Assembly: GCA_014379585.1 (NCBI GenBank)
Contig: JACMLN010000037.1
Span: 1 to 59,905, forward strand
Origin: Gloeobacterales cyanobacterium ES-bin-313
Lineage (GTDB): Bacteria > Cyanobacteriota > Cyanobacteriia > Gloeobacterales > Gloeobacteraceae
Reading direction: 5' to 3'
DNA: 59,905 nucleotides
Shown here: piece after piece, positions 1 to 7,270 of the stretch
Numbering within the stretch: position 1 is the first letter of the stretch
Layout of the letters: every line of letters starts with the position of its first letter
Program-made: the position numbers and the translations under genes
The notes under the pieces: model-generated
The model's database searches: none
The model's input: only the letters and a program-made list of their open reading frames with translations
Told to the model about the DNA's origin: nothing

Positions 1-756
1 CGTCCATTGCCTGAAGGCTTTGAGGTTAAAACTGCCACGGTCAGCAAAAAAGCTGACGGCTGGTATATCACTTTCAGTATACTTGATGAATCTGTACCAG
101 TCATTAGCCAAGACATTAATATCGAAAAATCTACTGGTATCGACCTCGGTCTAAAAGACTTTCTAGTCACCGGCGATGGCCTACATGTTCCCATTCCCCA
201 ATATTACCGCAAAGCCCAAAAGCGATTGGCTAAGGAACAACGTAAGCTCGCTCATAAAAAGAATAATGCCAGTAAACGCAGGGCTAAACAGGTTCGCAAA
301 GTTGCTAAAATACACGCCAAGATTGCGAGACAGAGGAAAGAGTTTCATTACAAAACGGCGGTTTTACTGTTACGAAAATACGAGGTTATTGCTCATGAGA
401 ACTTAAATATTAAAGGTTTGGCAAGAACCCATCTTGCTAAATCGGTGCATGATGCTGGATGGGGTCAATTCATTACAATCTTAGCAAACAAGGCTGAAAG
501 AGCTGGGTGCTTAACGATTGGAGTGAATCCATCTGGTACAACACAAATGTGTTCCGATTGCGATGCTGATGTTCCCAAAACTCTGAGCGATAGATGGCAT
601 TCTTGCCCTCACTGTGGCTTGGAGTTGGATAGAGACGAGAACTCAGGGCGGAATATGTGGAAAAGGGCGGAGGGTCATCCCGTTCTTAAAGCTCGTGGAG
701 TCCGAAGCGATGGCTGGACTATGAAGCGAGAAGCCCGGACTCAATCCGCAGGATGA
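1..756 (+). CDS. tnpB: TnpB-family RNA-guided nuclease / IS200-IS605 OrfB, 5'-truncated by window edge
   Basis: The reading frame is open to base 1, so the real start lies upstream and the N-terminal part is missing. Counting from codon 7, a RuvC-like core is visible: GIDLG with Asp46, HENLN with Glu131, and LDRDEN with Asp208/Asp210. A zinc-finger pair CSDC (182/185) and CPHC (200/203) sits between the last two. This is the TnpB/OrfB layout of IS200/IS605-type elements, which are RNA-guided nucleases that favour transposon retention. A basic Lys/Arg-rich stretch (residues 70-115) fits nucleic-acid binding. The last RuvC motif reads DRDENSGRN rather than the more usual DRDxNAAxN, but the acidic residues are kept. 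No TnpA is visible. The element's right end and guide RNA would lie around 700-800 but cannot be delimited here. Confidence 0.9.
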   Translation, partial: RPLPEGFEVKTATVSKKADGWYITFSILDESVPVISQDINIEKSTGIDLGLKDFLVTGDGLHVPIPQYYRKAQKRLAKEQRKLAHKKNNASKRRAKQVRKVAKIHAKIARQRKEFHYKTAVLLLRKYEVIAHENLNIKGLARTHLAKSVHDAGWGQFITILANKAERAGCLTIGVNPSGTTQMCSDCDADVPKTLSDRWHSCPHCGLELDRDENSGRNMWKRAEGHPVLKARGVRSDGWTMKREARTQSAG

Positions 757-802
757 GTGTCGGGAGTATGTCACACTAGCAGCGAAGACAGGTGAGCAAA
801 TT

Positions 803-1234
803 ATGCAAGTGACGTTGCGGGAAGTGAGTTGGAGCGATCTTTGGATCTGGTTCGAGTTTGAAGAATCCCCGACGGAGAAGCAGCGCCTCTACTTAGAGCA
901 AGTTCTAGATGCTTGGTATTCTTTAGGGCTACTCGGCGGTTTCAACGCTTCGAGACTGTTGCTCAACGACACAGACGAGATGGGAATTTCCTACTCTTCC
1001 TACAATCTTGAAGACACAAACCCCATGCCTTCGCTCATCCACAACATGGGCACCACCGAATTTGAAGGTTCTACAGCGAAGTGCTGGTTCGATCTTGGCA
1101 CTGCCGATGCCCTTTCTTTGGACATCTTGATCAACGCCCTCGAAACCCTCAGCAATGAATACATGCCCATCGTCCGCCTCACCATCGGCGGATCCGAGGA
1201 ATCTCCTCCATGGTTCATGGAAGACGACAATTAG
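803..1234 (+). CDS. DUF3531 family protein (cyanobacteria/plastid lineage)
   Basis: A 143-residue soluble acidic protein matching from memory the DUF3531 family of cyanobacteria and plants. Diagnostic segments are the start LREVSWSDLWIWFEFE, LGGFNASRL, LIHNMGTTEFEG, CWFDLGTADALSLDILINAL and IGGSEE near the end. No signal peptide or membrane segment is seen. The biochemical function is not known. It starts 46 bases after the tnpB stop and is followed directly by an inverted repeat whose first bases overlap its stop codon. It is likely transcribed alone. Confidence is high for family and low for role. Confidence 0.85.
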   Translation: MQVTLREVSWSDLWIWFEFEESPTEKQRLYLEQVLDAWYSLGLLGGFNASRLLLNDTDEMGISYSSYNLEDTNPMPSLIHNMGTTEFEGSTAKCWFDLGTADALSLDILINALETLSNEYMPIVRLTIGGSEESPPWFMEDDN

Positions 1235-1257
1235 GGCCCGCAGCACGCTGCGCCCTA
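1232..1257. repeat. Palindromic intergenic repeat, copy 1
   Basis: TAGGGC..GCAGCACGCTGCGCCCTA is an imperfect inverted repeat abutting the stop of the DUF3531 gene. Near-identical elements lie at 10864-10887 and 37964-37987 (core GGGCGCAGCATGCTGCGCCC). It could form a stable hairpin in RNA and act as a terminator or mRNA end. There is no T-run, so classical intrinsic termination is not shown. Confidence 0.75.
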
Positions 1258-1323
1258 CCCAAGAAAACCACAAAGTAGCGACCCCATAGTGCCAGCTTCC
1301 ATTGGTTTCCCAGAGATAGACTC

Positions 1324-1397
1324 CATTGGCACCCAGACCTTCTCCTATCCCCCTCCAATTCCGCAACACCACGCGTAGCGCCCAATGCAATTCCAAG
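1324..1397 (-). repeat. Dispersed intergenic repeat, copy A
   Basis: Read on the minus strand this begins CTTGGAAT and contains CGCGTGGTG, then GCGGAATTGGAG and GGTCTGGGTGCCAATGG. The same order of words is found at 23977-24080 (copy B) and 40298-40427 (copy C), both on the plus strand. Copy A ends earlier than the other two. No intact gene is encoded. Nature unknown: decayed mobile DNA or a MITE-like intergenic repeat. Confidence 0.65.
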
Positions 1398-1501
1398 CAT
1401 CAAGCCGTAAAAGAGAATTGACCCAGGCTCAGTCACACTCAGTAACAAACAGGTACAATCATGTTTACGAACCGGACGCGCCTGTTAAGGAGAATCGAAT
1501 C

Positions 1502-1612
1502 ATGACCCCGACTTTGAGTAATTTTTTGTGGAGCCTCTTCTGGGGCGGAGCATTTTTGGCCCTCGGTGCTGGTGCACTGACGGTGATCTCCCGCATCGAC
1601 CGCATCCGCTAA
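1502..1612 (+). CDS. psbX: Photosystem II reaction centre protein PsbX
   Basis: A 36-residue single-span membrane protein starting MTPTLSNFLWSL, with a hydrophobic helix over about residues 7-29 and a basic end RIDRIR. It matches PsbX, a small subunit near cytochrome b559 and the QB side of photosystem II. The usual cyanobacterial protein is about 39 residues, so this one is slightly short. An AAGGAG ribosome site at 1487-1492 lies 9 bases before the ATG, and a TACAAT box lies at 1454-1459. The stop codon overlaps the oppositely directed gpmA stop within the bases CTAA. The gene marks the host as an oxygenic phototroph. Confidence 0.9.
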   Translation: MTPTLSNFLWSLFWGGAFLALGAGALTVISRIDRIR

Positions 1613-2277
1613 ACTGTCTCAGCCATTGCCGATCTTTTCAGTGCTTGGGCTTGACTAACGATCTCGCAGTTTGGTAGCAGAACTTGGGCAAATTTGCCAT
1701 CTTCGTAGGCAAAGGTCATCGGTACACAGTACTCAATTTCCACTTGCTCCACTTGTTGTGGGCTGAGATGATCAAGCTCCATCAACAATGCCCGCAGTGT
1801 ATTTCCGTGGGCACTGACGATCACATTTTTCCCTGCCTCCAATTCCGGCAGAATGTGGCTGTAAAAGTATTTTAAAGATCTTTCAGCCGTATCCTTGAGG
1901 CTTTCACCGTTGGGTGGACGACCTTCAAAACTCCGCCGCCAGCTATGGACAACTTCTGCACCGAACTTGACAGCAGTTTCAGCTTTGTTGAGACCTTGGA
2001 GATCCCCATAGTTGCGCTCATTGAGGGCGGCATCTTCAACGATTGGCGGCGATTGCCCTGCGGATTCAAGGATGATTTTGAGCGTTTCTTGGGCGCGGAT
2101 CAGCTTTGAAGTAAAGGCAATATCGAAAGGAACGCAGTGGATTTGGGCACCACACTCGCGGGCTTCTTGGCGGCCTGTTTCTGTGAGGGGCACGTCCGTC
2201 CAACCTGTGAAGCGATTTTCAAGATTCCAGATCGACTGGCCGTGGCGGAGCATGACAAGGAGACTCACGGGGTACAC
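1609..2277 (-). CDS. gpmA: 2,3-bisphosphoglycerate-dependent phosphoglycerate mutase
   Basis: Interconverts 3- and 2-phosphoglycerate in glycolysis and gluconeogenesis in the cytoplasm. The 222-residue protein has the phosphoglycerate mutase signature: RHG at 11-13 (phospho-acceptor His12), NRFTGWTD at 21-28, ALNERNYG with Glu87, and the second catalytic His157 in SAHGNT. The length is a little under the usual 230-250 residues because the C-terminal tail is short. The start MYPVSLLVMLRHG leaves a natural first beta strand. It converges on psbX with overlapping stops and diverges from the DUF58 gene with about 46 bases between starts. Confidence 0.93.
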   Translation of the reverse strand: MYPVSLLVMLRHGQSIWNLENRFTGWTDVPLTETGRQEARECGAQIHCVPFDIAFTSKLIRAQETLKIILESAGQSPPIVEDAALNERNYGDLQGLNKAETAVKFGAEVVHSWRRSFEGRPPNGESLKDTAERSLKYFYSHILPELEAGKNVIVSAHGNTLRALLMELDHLSPQQVEQVEIEYCVPMTFAYEDGKFAQVLLPNCEIVSQAQALKRSAMAETV

Positions 2278-2323
2278 TCTGCTTGGGTCTGCACACCCTG
2301 TTTACCAGGATTTGGGGTCGCTT

Positions 2324-3439
2324 TTGACGAAACTTAAGCAAAAAACGCAAAACCGATGGCCGCGTCCAAGCTTTGGCGCTGTGATTCTCCTCGGATTAAG
2401 CCTATTTTTCTTTCTATCTGCGACCAATACCCTCTCCGGTTGGCTCTACGTACTCAGTGCCATGCTTTTAGGGGTGCTTGTCATCGGTTTTGGGCTACCA
2501 CTGCTTCAAGTTTCTGGCCTACGAGCTGAACGCCCTCGCCAGGAGTCCGGCCAAGCAGGGCAAGCCCTCAATCTTTCACTCACCCTCCACAACCCCACCA
2601 AACGTCCCCGCCAACTTTTAATTGCCCAGGATCAGCGGCCAGAAGCCTTAGGGGGAAGCGTTTCTCAAGTGATCGAGGTGATCGAGGTAGAAAGCAGCTT
2701 TCGTTGGCAGACCGAAATCGAGAGCCCACGGCGCGGTGTCTACGCTTGGTCTTCTCTAAGTGTTCGCAGTGCTGCACCCTTGGGACTTTTTTGGCAGCTC
2801 CGCCCTCTGGAAGCCCCCACCGAAATCACGATCTATCCACGCATCTGGCCTCTATCGCGCTGTTCCTGGCTGGAACAACAGCAGGATGCAGGCGAAGCAA
2901 GTCTAGGCCGGAACCGTAGCCGCGCCGCCCAAGAGATCACCCGTTCGGTGCGCCCTTACCGATTTGGCGATGCCCGTCGCCTGATTCACTGGCGCACCAC
3001 CGCCCGCCGGGGGGAATTGCAGGTGCGCGAACTGGAACAGCAAACAACTAGTAGCCGGATCATCCTTGCCCTCGACCATCGACCTGGGATCTGGTCAGCA
3101 GAACGCTTTGAACTGGCTGTGGAAGCGATCGCTTCGCTATTTATGCTCGGTCAAAAATTAGAGCAAGCCGTCAGTCTTTGGACAGGGACAGGGGTGATCG
3201 ACAATCGTCAAGCAGTTCTCGATTATCTGGCGCGCATCCGCTTAGAAGATACTGCGGGTCTCCCTCCGGGGGATCAAGATCTACTCTGGTTCACAGCAGA
3301 TCGTTCCGGACTAATCGAAAATCCTCAGGCGCGCTACCTCGACTTTGGTGGTTATCGCAAAGGTTTTAGCCGTACTGCCAGCATCGATGCCACATTGCCC
3401 CTAGGGCCACAGCTAGAGATGCTACCCTTGGTGCCATGA
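2324..3439 (+). CDS. DUF58 domain membrane protein
   Basis: Two N-terminal membrane spans (roughly the first 60 residues, FFFLSATNTLSGWLYVLSA and following) precede a beta-rich region and the diagnostic DUF58 segment SVRPYRFGDARRLIHWRTTA, then RGELQVRELEQ. DUF58 proteins often sit with MoxR ATPases and VWA proteins. Here the gene heads a cell-surface run. No ATG is available near the membrane start. TTG 2324 is chosen because it precedes the basic segment TKLKQK and lies just downstream of gpmA's start; TTG 2312 and GTG 2381 are alternatives. The long open frame upstream of 2324 is only the shadow of gpmA. The last four bases (ATGA) overlap the next gene, implying translational coupling. Confidence 0.85.
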   Translation: MTKLKQKTQNRWPRPSFGAVILLGLSLFFFLSATNTLSGWLYVLSAMLLGVLVIGFGLPLLQVSGLRAERPRQESGQAGQALNLSLTLHNPTKRPRQLLIAQDQRPEALGGSVSQVIEVIEVESSFRWQTEIESPRRGVYAWSSLSVRSAAPLGLFWQLRPLEAPTEITIYPRIWPLSRCSWLEQQQDAGEASLGRNRSRAAQEITRSVRPYRFGDARRLIHWRTTARRGELQVRELEQQTTSSRIILALDHRPGIWSAERFELAVEAIASLFMLGQKLEQAVSLWTGTGVIDNRQAVLDYLARIRLEDTAGLPPGDQDLLWFTADRSGLIENPQARYLDFGGYRKGFSRTASIDATLPLGPQLEMLPLVP

Positions 3440-3735
3440 ATGCACTGTCTTGGCCCACCTGGATTATCCATATCGCCAGCGTCCTCGAATGGATAGTAGC
3501 GATTGCCCTGATCTGGCGCTACGGCGAACTGACCAAAGATCGCTCTTGGTATGGTCTTGCCTTTGGGATGCTTCCAGCCCTTGTTGGAGCCATGGCTGTC
3601 CTGGTGTGGCACTACTTCGACAACGCTCCTCAACTGGACTTTTTGGGAAGCATTCAAGCCGTGATGACCCTGGTGGGCAATACGACGCTAGCGGTTGCTG
3701 CTTATAAGATTTATCGCCCGACGGTGGAGTCATGA
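3436..3735 (+). CDS. Ycf49-like protein (DUF2499)
   Basis: A 99-residue membrane protein with three predicted spans (about 8-28, 42-62, 72-92). The segments SWPTWIIHIASVLEW, LIWRYGE, PALVGAMAVLVWHYFDN and GSIQAVMTLVGNTTLA match the Ycf49/DUF2499 family of cyanobacteria and algal plastids. Function is unknown. It overlaps the DUF58 stop by 4 bases and itself overlaps the next gene by 4 bases, so all three are probably one translationally coupled unit. Confidence 0.85.
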   Translation: MNALSWPTWIIHIASVLEWIVAIALIWRYGELTKDRSWYGLAFGMLPALVGAMAVLVWHYFDNAPQLDFLGSIQAVMTLVGNTTLAVAAYKIYRPTVES

Positions 3736-4124
3736 CGATCCTGACTGGTTTAGGTATCGCCCTTCTTGGAGCAATCGCGATTGCTTGTGGTGTGCTTGGG
3801 CTTTCTAATCTATACGTTGGTCAATGGGCTGTTGCTTTTGGCTTACTTGGCTCCGGCTTGGGGGTCGGCCTGCTCTTCGCTTGGGGCTGGGGTATTTTTC
3901 TAGATAAAATCGGCGCAGTCGAGACAGAGGTTGCCGGAGATAGTGCAGTGGCGGCTCCCCGTGCTCCTGCTCTGCTTGCTAGTTTTTGGCTGCTCGTTCT
4001 CGCTGGAGTGCTCACCTACGGTGCCTTCAGTGTCGAGGGCAGTTCACGCTGGCTGAGTGCGGGTACGGCCTTTTGCCTGCTCGTGGTCGGTACGACCATC
4101 GCTTTTTTGCGCGCAAAAAATTAG
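3732..4124 (+). CDS. Four-span membrane protein of unknown function
   Basis: A 130-residue protein of low complexity rich in Gly, Ala and Leu. Four hydrophobic segments are visible at about 4-24, 31-56, 79-98 and 108-126, with a short acidic loop (VETEVAGDS) between the second and third. I do not recognise the family. It overlaps the Ycf49-like gene by 4 bases (ATGA), so it is probably co-translated with it, and it ends about 150 bases before the exosortase start. Confidence 0.7.
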   Translation: MTILTGLGIALLGAIAIACGVLGLSNLYVGQWAVAFGLLGSGLGVGLLFAWGWGIFLDKIGAVETEVAGDSAVAAPRAPALLASFWLLVLAGVLTYGAFSVEGSSRWLSAGTAFCLLVVGTTIAFLRAKN

Positions 4125-4275
4125 CATTTTGAAAAGCTGATCTGCTACCATCCTCTGGTAACGACTCATTTACATCGTTGGCCAGTGTTCACTGACTAGC
4201 GTGCTACTTCGTAGCAAAAATACTTTTGTCCTGACATTATTCCTTACTTTCTCGACTGCTCCTCTCAATCCCCTT

Positions 4276-5184
4276 ATGGAAAGTGTTTCCTTGGACTTTT
4301 CTAAACGGTTGACCGATCAGCGCTTTTGGCTTGCTGCCTTGGGCGCTGCACTTGCGGGGTTTCACCTTCAAGCGCTCTGGACGGCAACCGATGGTAATTC
4401 TGAAGCGTTGGTTACCCAAGTCCTATTCTGGCTAGCCATCGGCTCCTTGCTCTGGAGCCGTAAAGAGACCCTGCGACTTGAAAGCCAACCGCTCCCAAGT
4501 GCTATTGGCCTAGTTTTGATCGGCCTTGTTCTGCTGAAGGGTGGTGGCACTTTTTTAAATCCCTTCGCCCAGTTTGCCCCTTTTGTTTCCGCGTTAGCTT
4601 TAGCACTGCTCGCCAGCGGATTGGGTGGGCTGAAGCAATACGTAAAAGAATTGGCTCTCGCAGCAACTTTGGTTTCCACAGTGCTTTGGGAGAATGCGCT
4701 TTCTCTCAAAGCGATTGCCCAGGTAACAGCCAAGCTTGCCTACGCCTTCTTGTGGTACACAGGTTTTGATGTTCACATCAGTGGCACAAATATCATGCTG
4801 CCAACGGGAGCCGTTGACGTTTACGAAGGCTGTTCTGGCTTTCACGGGATGGCTCAGTTATTTAAGTTGTCGATATTGTTCCTCCTTACTTTTGAAACAA
4901 AAGGCTGGATACGCAAGGTGATCACTCCTCTGATTGCCGTCGCTATCGCCTTTTTCACCAACGCTATTCGGGTGGCGCTCATGGCCATTTTGGTGGCAGG
5001 CGGAGATAAAAATGCTTTCTTTTACTGGCATGAGGGGGAAGGTTCCAATATCTTCTCGCTGGTGAGCATGTTGCTTTTTGGCCTTTTCTGCTACACCCAG
5101 ATGGCTTCAGAAGATGAGCCAGACGAGCCAGATGAACCGGGCACACCCGCAGAACTCCCCGTTCAGGAGTCCCAAAGCGTATGA
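4276..5184 (+). CDS. Cyanoexosortase A (membrane transpeptidase/protease)
   Basis: Exosortases cut PEP-CTERM sorting tails from exported proteins and probably hand them on for anchoring or release. Counting from the ATG at 4276, the multi-span protein carries the three exosortase active-site residues: Cys186 in VYEGCSGFHG, Arg232 in FTNAIRVALM, and His252 in FFYWHEGEGSN. About eight hydrophobic helices are visible. The tail after the last span is acidic (repeats of DEPDEP). The frame is also open from a GTG at 4201, but ATG 4276 gives the usual short cytoplasmic start before the first helix; neither has a strong ribosome site. The next two genes are its known partner types. The 4-base overlap with the following gene supports coupling. 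Confidence 0.88.
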   Translation: MESVSLDFSKRLTDQRFWLAALGAALAGFHLQALWTATDGNSEALVTQVLFWLAIGSLLWSRKETLRLESQPLPSAIGLVLIGLVLLKGGGTFLNPFAQFAPFVSALALALLASGLGGLKQYVKELALAATLVSTVLWENALSLKAIAQVTAKLAYAFLWYTGFDVHISGTNIMLPTGAVDVYEGCSGFHGMAQLFKLSILFLLTFETKGWIRKVITPLIAVAIAFFTNAIRVALMAILVAGGDKNAFFYWHEGEGSNIFSLVSMLLFGLFCYTQMASEDEPDEPDEPGTPAELPVQESQSV

Positions 5185-5849
5185 GCATTTGGAAGAAGTG
5201 GCTACGCACTGGACTGCTTGCCGTCACCACCCTCGCAGTAGCAGCCATGGCAGCTTACTCTGCGATCACCCCAAAGGTTTTAGGAACTGTCTACCAACCT
5301 TACAGCTTTGCTGATCAGACCAAGCTTTCAGGCTGGACTGCCTTACCCAGTGAAAAGATCGCCATCACTCGTCCGATCCCTGCCTACCATCAACTGATCG
5401 CTTCAAAGCTCTACCACTTCCAAGCATCGGGGCGAAAACTCGATATTCAATCGATGTATCTTGTCGATACTGATGGCAATATCCAAAATTTCGCCCAAGA
5501 CTTTACCCCCACCCACTTTTCAGAAAAGCCCACAGAGCGCCATCGTTCTGGGCTCGGTTTCTACCAGCTTTCGACCCAAGGTACACGCAGTATTTTGCGT
5601 GCCTGTATCAATCCACGGGGCGAAAGTACTGTTACTGTGGCCCAATTCGAACAGAATCGCCGCAGTTTAGATCGCCAAGTGGATCGTTGGTTGCCGTGGC
5701 TCTTTAATCAGGTTTATCTTGTAGACCGCCGCTGTATTTGGACAGAGATGTCCCTGACGGCTACGGATCTGTCTTCTGAGCAACGCATCTCCCTCTTGGA
5801 GCAGTCCTGGTTTGCTTGGCTGCCCCAGCAAACATTCCCCAACCCCTAA
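5181..5849 (+). CDS. Cyanoexosortase A system-associated protein
   Basis: A 222-residue protein with one N-terminal membrane anchor (about 8-27), then a periplasmic domain. The sequence and position match from memory the EpsI-like partner that always follows cyanoexosortase A. Recognisable parts are YSFADQTKLSGWTALPSE, LYHFQASGRKLDIQSMYLVDTDG and a late CIWTEMSL. It overlaps the exosortase stop by 4 bases. Its two Cys residues (in RACINPRG and RRCIWTEM) could pair outside the cell. The precise biochemical role is not known. Confidence 0.82.
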   Translation: MSIWKKWLRTGLLAVTTLAVAAMAAYSAITPKVLGTVYQPYSFADQTKLSGWTALPSEKIAITRPIPAYHQLIASKLYHFQASGRKLDIQSMYLVDTDGNIQNFAQDFTPTHFSEKPTERHRSGLGFYQLSTQGTRSILRACINPRGESTVTVAQFEQNRRSLDRQVDRWLPWLFNQVYLVDRRCIWTEMSLTATDLSSEQRISLLEQSWFAWLPQQTFPNP

Positions 5850-5865
5850 CGGAGTGACACGTATC

Positions 5866-6597
5866 ATGACTCAAGCTCAACTGCCTCAAAAGACCGTCGC
5901 CAAAAGTAGCGATACTCCCTCGACTGCGGCGCTCATGCGGCTGACAGGGTACGGATTGCTGCTTCTTGGCCTCTTCGATGTGGTCGCTGCTTTTATTCCT
6001 GTAAACTTTACAAATCCCATCTGGGAATTTCAGTTCCTCGGCGAACTCGTTGAACGCAGTATTGTCCCGCTGATGGGTCTTGCCCTCGCTTTCTATGGCG
6101 AACGTGAAGGACGCTTAAAATTTGAACGTCCGCTTTTGCCACTGTTGTCCTGGCTTTCTTTATTGGCTGGCATCGCTTACTTCGCTCTGATTCCGCTTGG
6201 GATCACCGACGCTTGGAAGATCAACCAGATCAACAACCAGCAAGTCAGCGCCCAAGTCTCCCAAAAGATGGAAAATATCAATAAGGCAAAGGATTCTCTA
6301 ACAAAAGCGAGTCCGGCTGACCTTGATGCGGCCTTTGCCGCCCTCAAGAAGCGTGGAATGCCGAAGGATATCAAGAGTCCCCAGGTGATGAAGGCGAAGA
6401 TGTCCGAAAACTTTGCTACCGTCGAAAAGAAACTCAACGACGATTCTGAAAAGGCTGCTTCGAATTTGCGGACAGCGCTGCTTAAGAATTCCACCAAGTG
6501 GAACCTCGGTGCTTTGCTCTCGGGGATATTGTTCGTCATGGTCTGGCGGATTACCCGTTGGTCTCGCCGTCGGGTTCCAACAGCAACCCCTCAGTAG
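5866..6597 (+). CDS. HpsJ-like membrane protein, cyanoexosortase-associated
   Basis: The 243-residue protein from ATG 5866 has membrane spans near residues 25-45, 60-82 and 95-115. A long charged coiled-coil-like loop follows (QINNQQVSAQVSQKMENINK onward) and then a last span before a basic RRR end. This layout matches HpsJ-like proteins, related to hormogonium polysaccharide loci and linked to cyanoexosortases. The start follows GGAG at 5851-5854. The frame is open further upstream (5812) but that part overlaps the preceding gene. It ends the cassette, 16 bases after the previous stop. A role in export of a surface polysaccharide or protein is inference from neighbours. Confidence 0.75.
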   Translation: MTQAQLPQKTVAKSSDTPSTAALMRLTGYGLLLLGLFDVVAAFIPVNFTNPIWEFQFLGELVERSIVPLMGLALAFYGEREGRLKFERPLLPLLSWLSLLAGIAYFALIPLGITDAWKINQINNQQVSAQVSQKMENINKAKDSLTKASPADLDAAFAALKKRGMPKDIKSPQVMKAKMSENFATVEKKLNDDSEKAASNLRTALLKNSTKWNLGALLSGILFVMVWRITRWSRRRVPTATPQ

Positions 6598-6616
6598 CGA
6601 AAGAACGGCTTGGGGG

Positions 6617-7138
6617 TCAGGGCGCATCGAGATGGCGATGGAGCAGGAGGGCATCCTCGTAGCGCCCATCGTCCAAGGCAACAGCTTGAGGAATGCGGCC
6701 AATAATCGTAAATCCAAGGGAAAGCCAGAGCTTCAACGAAGGGAGATTACTGGCAAAGACGAGGTTGAACTGAAGGGCTTGGAAGCGAAGTTTAGCAGCA
6801 ATTTCTAAAGCTGCTTCACCCATCAACCGACCCAGACCTTGGCCGCGCCAGTCTGGATGAACGATAAACCCACCATTGGCAATGTGACTGCATCGCCCTG
6901 GATGATTGGGTCGTAGAAAAAAAGCACCAACAAGGCGATCGTGAACCCAGACGCAGTAGGCACGATCGCTTAACCAATAGCGTCGGAAGCCTTCAATATC
7001 GAGGGGATCGCGCTGAGGGTAAGTATTGCCTTCTTGGATAATCACGTTCAGGAGGGCAAGAACGGATGCATCGTCATCATGATCTTTTAGGATTGCCTGT
7101 GCACCATCCTTAAGTGAAATCGATTTGTAGCCTGTCAT
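6617..7138 (-). CDS. GNAT family N-acetyltransferase
   Basis: A 173-residue GNAT-fold enzyme. The acetyl-CoA binding motif is clear in FIVHPDWRGQGLGRLMGEAA, followed by motif B NLVFASNLPSLKLWLSLGF, in which the Asn and Ser/Leu pattern is typical. The substrate is unknown. ATG 7138 is preferred because AGGA lies about 5 bases upstream; the frame is open from 7189. It is convergent with the HpsJ-like gene (19 bases between stops). Confidence 0.85.
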   Translation of the reverse strand: MTGYKSISLKDGAQAILKDHDDDASVLALLNVIIQEGNTYPQRDPLDIEGFRRYWLSDRAYCVWVHDRLVGAFFLRPNHPGRCSHIANGGFIVHPDWRGQGLGRLMGEAALEIAAKLRFQALQFNLVFASNLPSLKLWLSLGFTIIGRIPQAVALDDGRYEDALLLHRHLDAP

Positions 7139-7270
7139 GATTTTCCTAGACGACTGCGTGTTCAAATTTGCCGTACGTCCGGCAGCCATTTTCGATCAGA
7201 TTTTAAACCAAAATTCGCGAGCGTTGCTGGAAGCTTTGTAGGCTTTCTGAGTTGTCGCACCGAGTTCACA

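Noticed and set aside
2012-2323. Upstream extension of the DUF58 frame into gpmA
   Set aside because: This part is antisense to gpmA and lacks DUF58 similarity; the true start must be after the gpmA start codon.
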